Shown here one piece after another: positions 62,265-64,000 of a DNA stretch of 64,000 bases (position 1 is the stretch's first letter; the number at the start of each line of letters is the position of its first letter). Position numbers and translations under genes: made by a program. The stretch lies in NCBI RefSeq assembly GCF_000025545.1, contig NC_013889.1, forward strand, positions 985,501 through 1,049,500, given 5' to 3'. The notes under the pieces were generated by a model. The model worked only from the letters and a program-made list of their open reading frames with translations, was not told where the DNA came from and searched no databases. This DNA comes from Thioalkalivibrio sp. K90mix. GTDB taxonomy: Bacteria; Pseudomonadota; Gammaproteobacteria; Ectothiorhodospirales; Ectothiorhodospiraceae.

Positions 62265-62360
62265 CTAGGGGTGGCGTTCCTTGTTTAGTCGAGGGGCCGA
62301 TCGGGGGCATGCCGGCGACCGGAGGTCCCGGGCCGGTTGCGCGAAAACACAGGGCGGGTT

Positions 62361-62939
62361 CTAGCCCGCCGATGGGACCGCAGCGCCGAGGGCAGCCGGC
62401 CGGCGTTCCTTGCGTCCCTCGGTACGGGGGGCTGCGACCATCACAACCGGTAGTTCGGTGGCGGTCTCGGTGCCGAGGATCTGGTGTCCGAGGTAGCCCT
62501 GTTCGTCACAGACCAGGAAGTCCAGCCGCAGGCCACGACCGAGTACCCGCCGCAAGGCACGTTCGGGATCGCCGGTCAGGGCCTCGATGTGTACGCCGTG
62601 CGGCAGGGAGGGCTGATCCCGGGTGAATCCGTTGATCAACGTCCGCGCCTCGCTTTCGCCGAGAAAGGTCAGGACGACGAGCTCGGCGTCCAGGCGCTCG
62701 CAGCTGTCGGCGGCGTAATCGAAGACATGGCGGGAAGCGAACGGCCCGACGAACAGGCCGATGCGGCGGCGTGGTTCCGGCTGTGGGGCGGGTTCCGCCA
62801 AGCGGTTCGCGGCTTTCGTCGAGTTCGTTGGTTCGTGAGCGAGCGAGCGGTACTTGTCGGTCATTGGCTGCATCTCGGCGAGGTCTGCGTAGGCGAGACC
62901 TTCCAGCATCTGTTTCATCGCGCGGGTCAGGGCAGGCAT
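62361..62939 (-). CDS. Usp-like nucleotide-binding-fold protein
   Basis: 192 residues from ATG 62939, chosen for GGAGA 6 bases upstream (ATG 62951 also possible). The first ~55 residues are helical and polar. From ~57 an alpha/beta Rossmann-like domain follows: RRIGLFVGPFASRHVFDYAA, ELVVLTFLGESEARTLI, GDPERALRRVLGRGLRLDFL, ELPVVMVAAP, resembling universal stress proteins. The ATP-binding Gly pattern is not obvious. Role is unknown. It lies upstream of sulP on the same strand, 96 bp away, and is divergent from the sensor kinase. Confidence 0.72.
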   Translation of the reverse strand: MPALTRAMKQMLEGLAYADLAEMQPMTDKYRSLAHEPTNSTKAANRLAEPAPQPEPRRRIGLFVGPFASRHVFDYAADSCERLDAELVVLTFLGESEARTLINGFTRDQPSLPHGVHIEALTGDPERALRRVLGRGLRLDFLVCDEQGYLGHQILGTETATELPVVMVAAPRTEGRKERRPAALGAAVPSAG

Positions 62940-62951
62940 TGGTGTCTCCAT

Positions 62952-63145
62952 TGGGTTGGTCAACGGAGTTATTGCACGCTGCGTGCCAGATCGTAAAAAC
63001 AATGACTTACATCAGTTCCGGGTGCGTTCCAGCTGGTGGGGTGTTGCAGGTTGCATCGATTTCGTTCGGCGGCCCGGAAACGCCATTGCCAAGCGGTTGC
63101 AGATAGTTGCAATATGTAACAATCCATATTGCAACGAGTAACATC
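62952..63145. promoter_or_regulatory. Divergent promoter region with TTGCA motifs and a perfect palindrome
   Basis: About 190 bp between the Usp-like and sensor-kinase genes. GTTGCAATATG (63106-63116) and CATATTGCAAC (63125-63135) are perfect 11-bp arms with an 8-base spacer, ending 10 bp before the kinase ATG. Further TTGCA words occur nearby, including a close pair around 63047-63056 and one at 63097. The palindrome could be an operator or a leader hairpin that would hide the ribosome site. Confidence 0.6.
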
Positions 63146-64000
63146 ATGGGTCGCAGCTTGCGCAGCAAGGTTCGCTGGGTATACGCCGGAGTCCTGGTCC
63201 TGGTGCTGGGGCTCGTCGTCGCCCAGTACGTGGTGCTCTCGACGATCGAGACCCGCCTGCAACAGGGCGACGTGGTGGCCGAGCTGCTGCAGGACAGTCT
63301 CGAGATGCGCCGCTTCGAGAAGAAGTTCTACAGCACCGGCGAGCATGGCGACCTGGCAGCCGCCCGGGATCATGCGGAGGCCGCGCTGGAGCGTGTACGC
63401 GATAACGAGGAGGCGCTGGCGCGGCATGCCACCACAGGCGAACTGGACGAGTTGCGCGGGGCGCTGGAGACCTACCGCAGCGGGCTGGAGCGCTATCCCG
63501 GTCTGGCCGGGGCACAACGCCAGGAGGTCATCGAATCGATCCGCAATGCCGGTGGCGAGGCCTCGGCCCTGACCAAGGTACTGAGTCAGCGCGAGCGCGA
63601 GAGCTTGCGTACGGGTGTGCAGGTGTCGCGGACGGAGCTGCTGGTGGCGACCGGCATCGTGTTGCTGCTGGTGCTATTGGGTGGCTGGTGGCTGGCACGG
63701 CGCATCCTGGCGCCGTTGCGCTCGATGGAGGAACAGCTGCGCGCGATCGGGGCGGGTACGCGCAGTCGCCTGACTGCGCCCACCCGGGACCGCGAACTGG
63801 TGTCCTTTACACGGGCCTTCAACGGAATGCTGGACGAGCTGGATGCGCGTCAGGCGGACCTGCGTCGTTCCGAGCGTCTGGCGGCATTGGGTGTGCTGGT
63901 CTCGGGAGTGGCCCACGAGCTCAATAACCCACTGGGCAATATCTCCACGGCATTGCAGCTGGTCTCGGAAGAGGGGCCGGGGGGCGATCCGGTCCTGCTG
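63146..64000 (+). CDS. Sensor histidine kinase, N-terminal part (runs past window end)
   Basis: 285 codons, open to the last base. It begins MGRSLRSKVRWVYAGVLVLV, with transmembrane helix 1 at ~11-32, a periplasmic helical domain (~33-160, LEMRRFEKKFYSTGEHGDLA, like four-helix-bundle sensors), transmembrane helix 2 at ~160-180 (LLVATGIVLLLVLLGGWWLA) and HAMP (~185-235). The phosphoacceptor motif is SGVAHELNNPLGNISTALQL, the NtrB/AtoS/HydH type, which usually pairs with a sigma-54 response regulator. The ATPase domain lies beyond the window. Confidence 0.9.
   Translation, partial: MGRSLRSKVRWVYAGVLVLVLGLVVAQYVVLSTIETRLQQGDVVAELLQDSLEMRRFEKKFYSTGEHGDLAAARDHAEAALERVRDNEEALARHATTGELDELRGALETYRSGLERYPGLAGAQRQEVIESIRNAGGEASALTKVLSQRERESLRTGVQVSRTELLVATGIVLLLVLLGGWWLARRILAPLRSMEEQLRAIGAGTRSRLTAPTRDRELVSFTRAFNGMLDELDARQADLRRSERLAALGVLVSGVAHELNNPLGNISTALQLVSEEGPGGDPVLL

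Overview
The window reads as a continuous piece of a GC-rich gammaproteobacterial chromosome. The best fit is a haloalkaliphilic sulfur oxidiser of the Ectothiorhodospiraceae, Thioalkalivibrio-like. That is inference from gene content (cyanase with NrtA-type transporters, SulP, a PstC with a large periplasmic domain, gammaproteobacterial flagellar and prfB-lysS order); no 16S or marker search was possible.

Layout. 1-8.2 kb: distal part of a flagellar operon, flgE (cut by the window edge) to flgL. 8.3-9.0 kb: an unknown membrane-anchored protein. 9.0-14.9 kb: an ergothioneine locus split over two divergent units (egtC-egtB-SIMPL protein leftwards; egtD-sixA-ppx rightwards). 14.9-19.8 kb: ppk1, argF, argD and sodB leftwards. 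20-25.7 kb: a DASS symporter, a methyl-accepting chemotaxis protein behind a sigma-28 promoter, and three small leftward genes (amidohydrolase, glutaredoxin-like, DsrE-like). 25.7-34.8 kb: a complete phosphate regulon, phoB-phoR-pstS-pstC-pstA-pstB-phoU. 11-bp-phased PHO boxes lie before phoB, pstS and pstC, and a candidate lies before ppk1, so uptake, sensing and polyphosphate storage look co-regulated. 34.9-36.2 kb: a metallo-beta-lactamase-fold protein and tRNA-Ala(CGC).

36.2-49.0 kb is the most interesting block. A NifA-like sigma-54 activator sits between two NrtA-type ABC transporters. One transporter is followed by cyanase. The other is divergent from an OsmC protein, an acyl-CoA-dehydrogenase-fold flavoenzyme, a DUF302 protein and a rubredoxin-rubredoxin reductase fusion. 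Sigma-54 -24/-12 elements stand before all three structural operons, and palindromic GTGTC/GACAC activator-type sites lie upstream of them. This suggests one regulon for uptake and conversion of cyanate plus a second, unidentified nitrogen or sulfur compound.

49.1-55.4 kb: housekeeping and unknown genes (DUF2007, lytic transglycosylase, birA, coaX, DUF255 thioredoxin protein, RpfE-like). 55.49-56.90 kb: an intact IS256-family element with a 9-bp target duplication, inserted between the apparent prfB promoter and prfB. prfB keeps the programmed +1 frameshift and is followed by lysS. 59.6-64 kb: a PepSY-like periplasmic protein, a SulP transporter with an unusual coiled-coil insertion, a Usp-like protein, and the start of a sensor kinase behind a perfect palindrome. 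No CRISPR array, rRNA or phage genes were seen.
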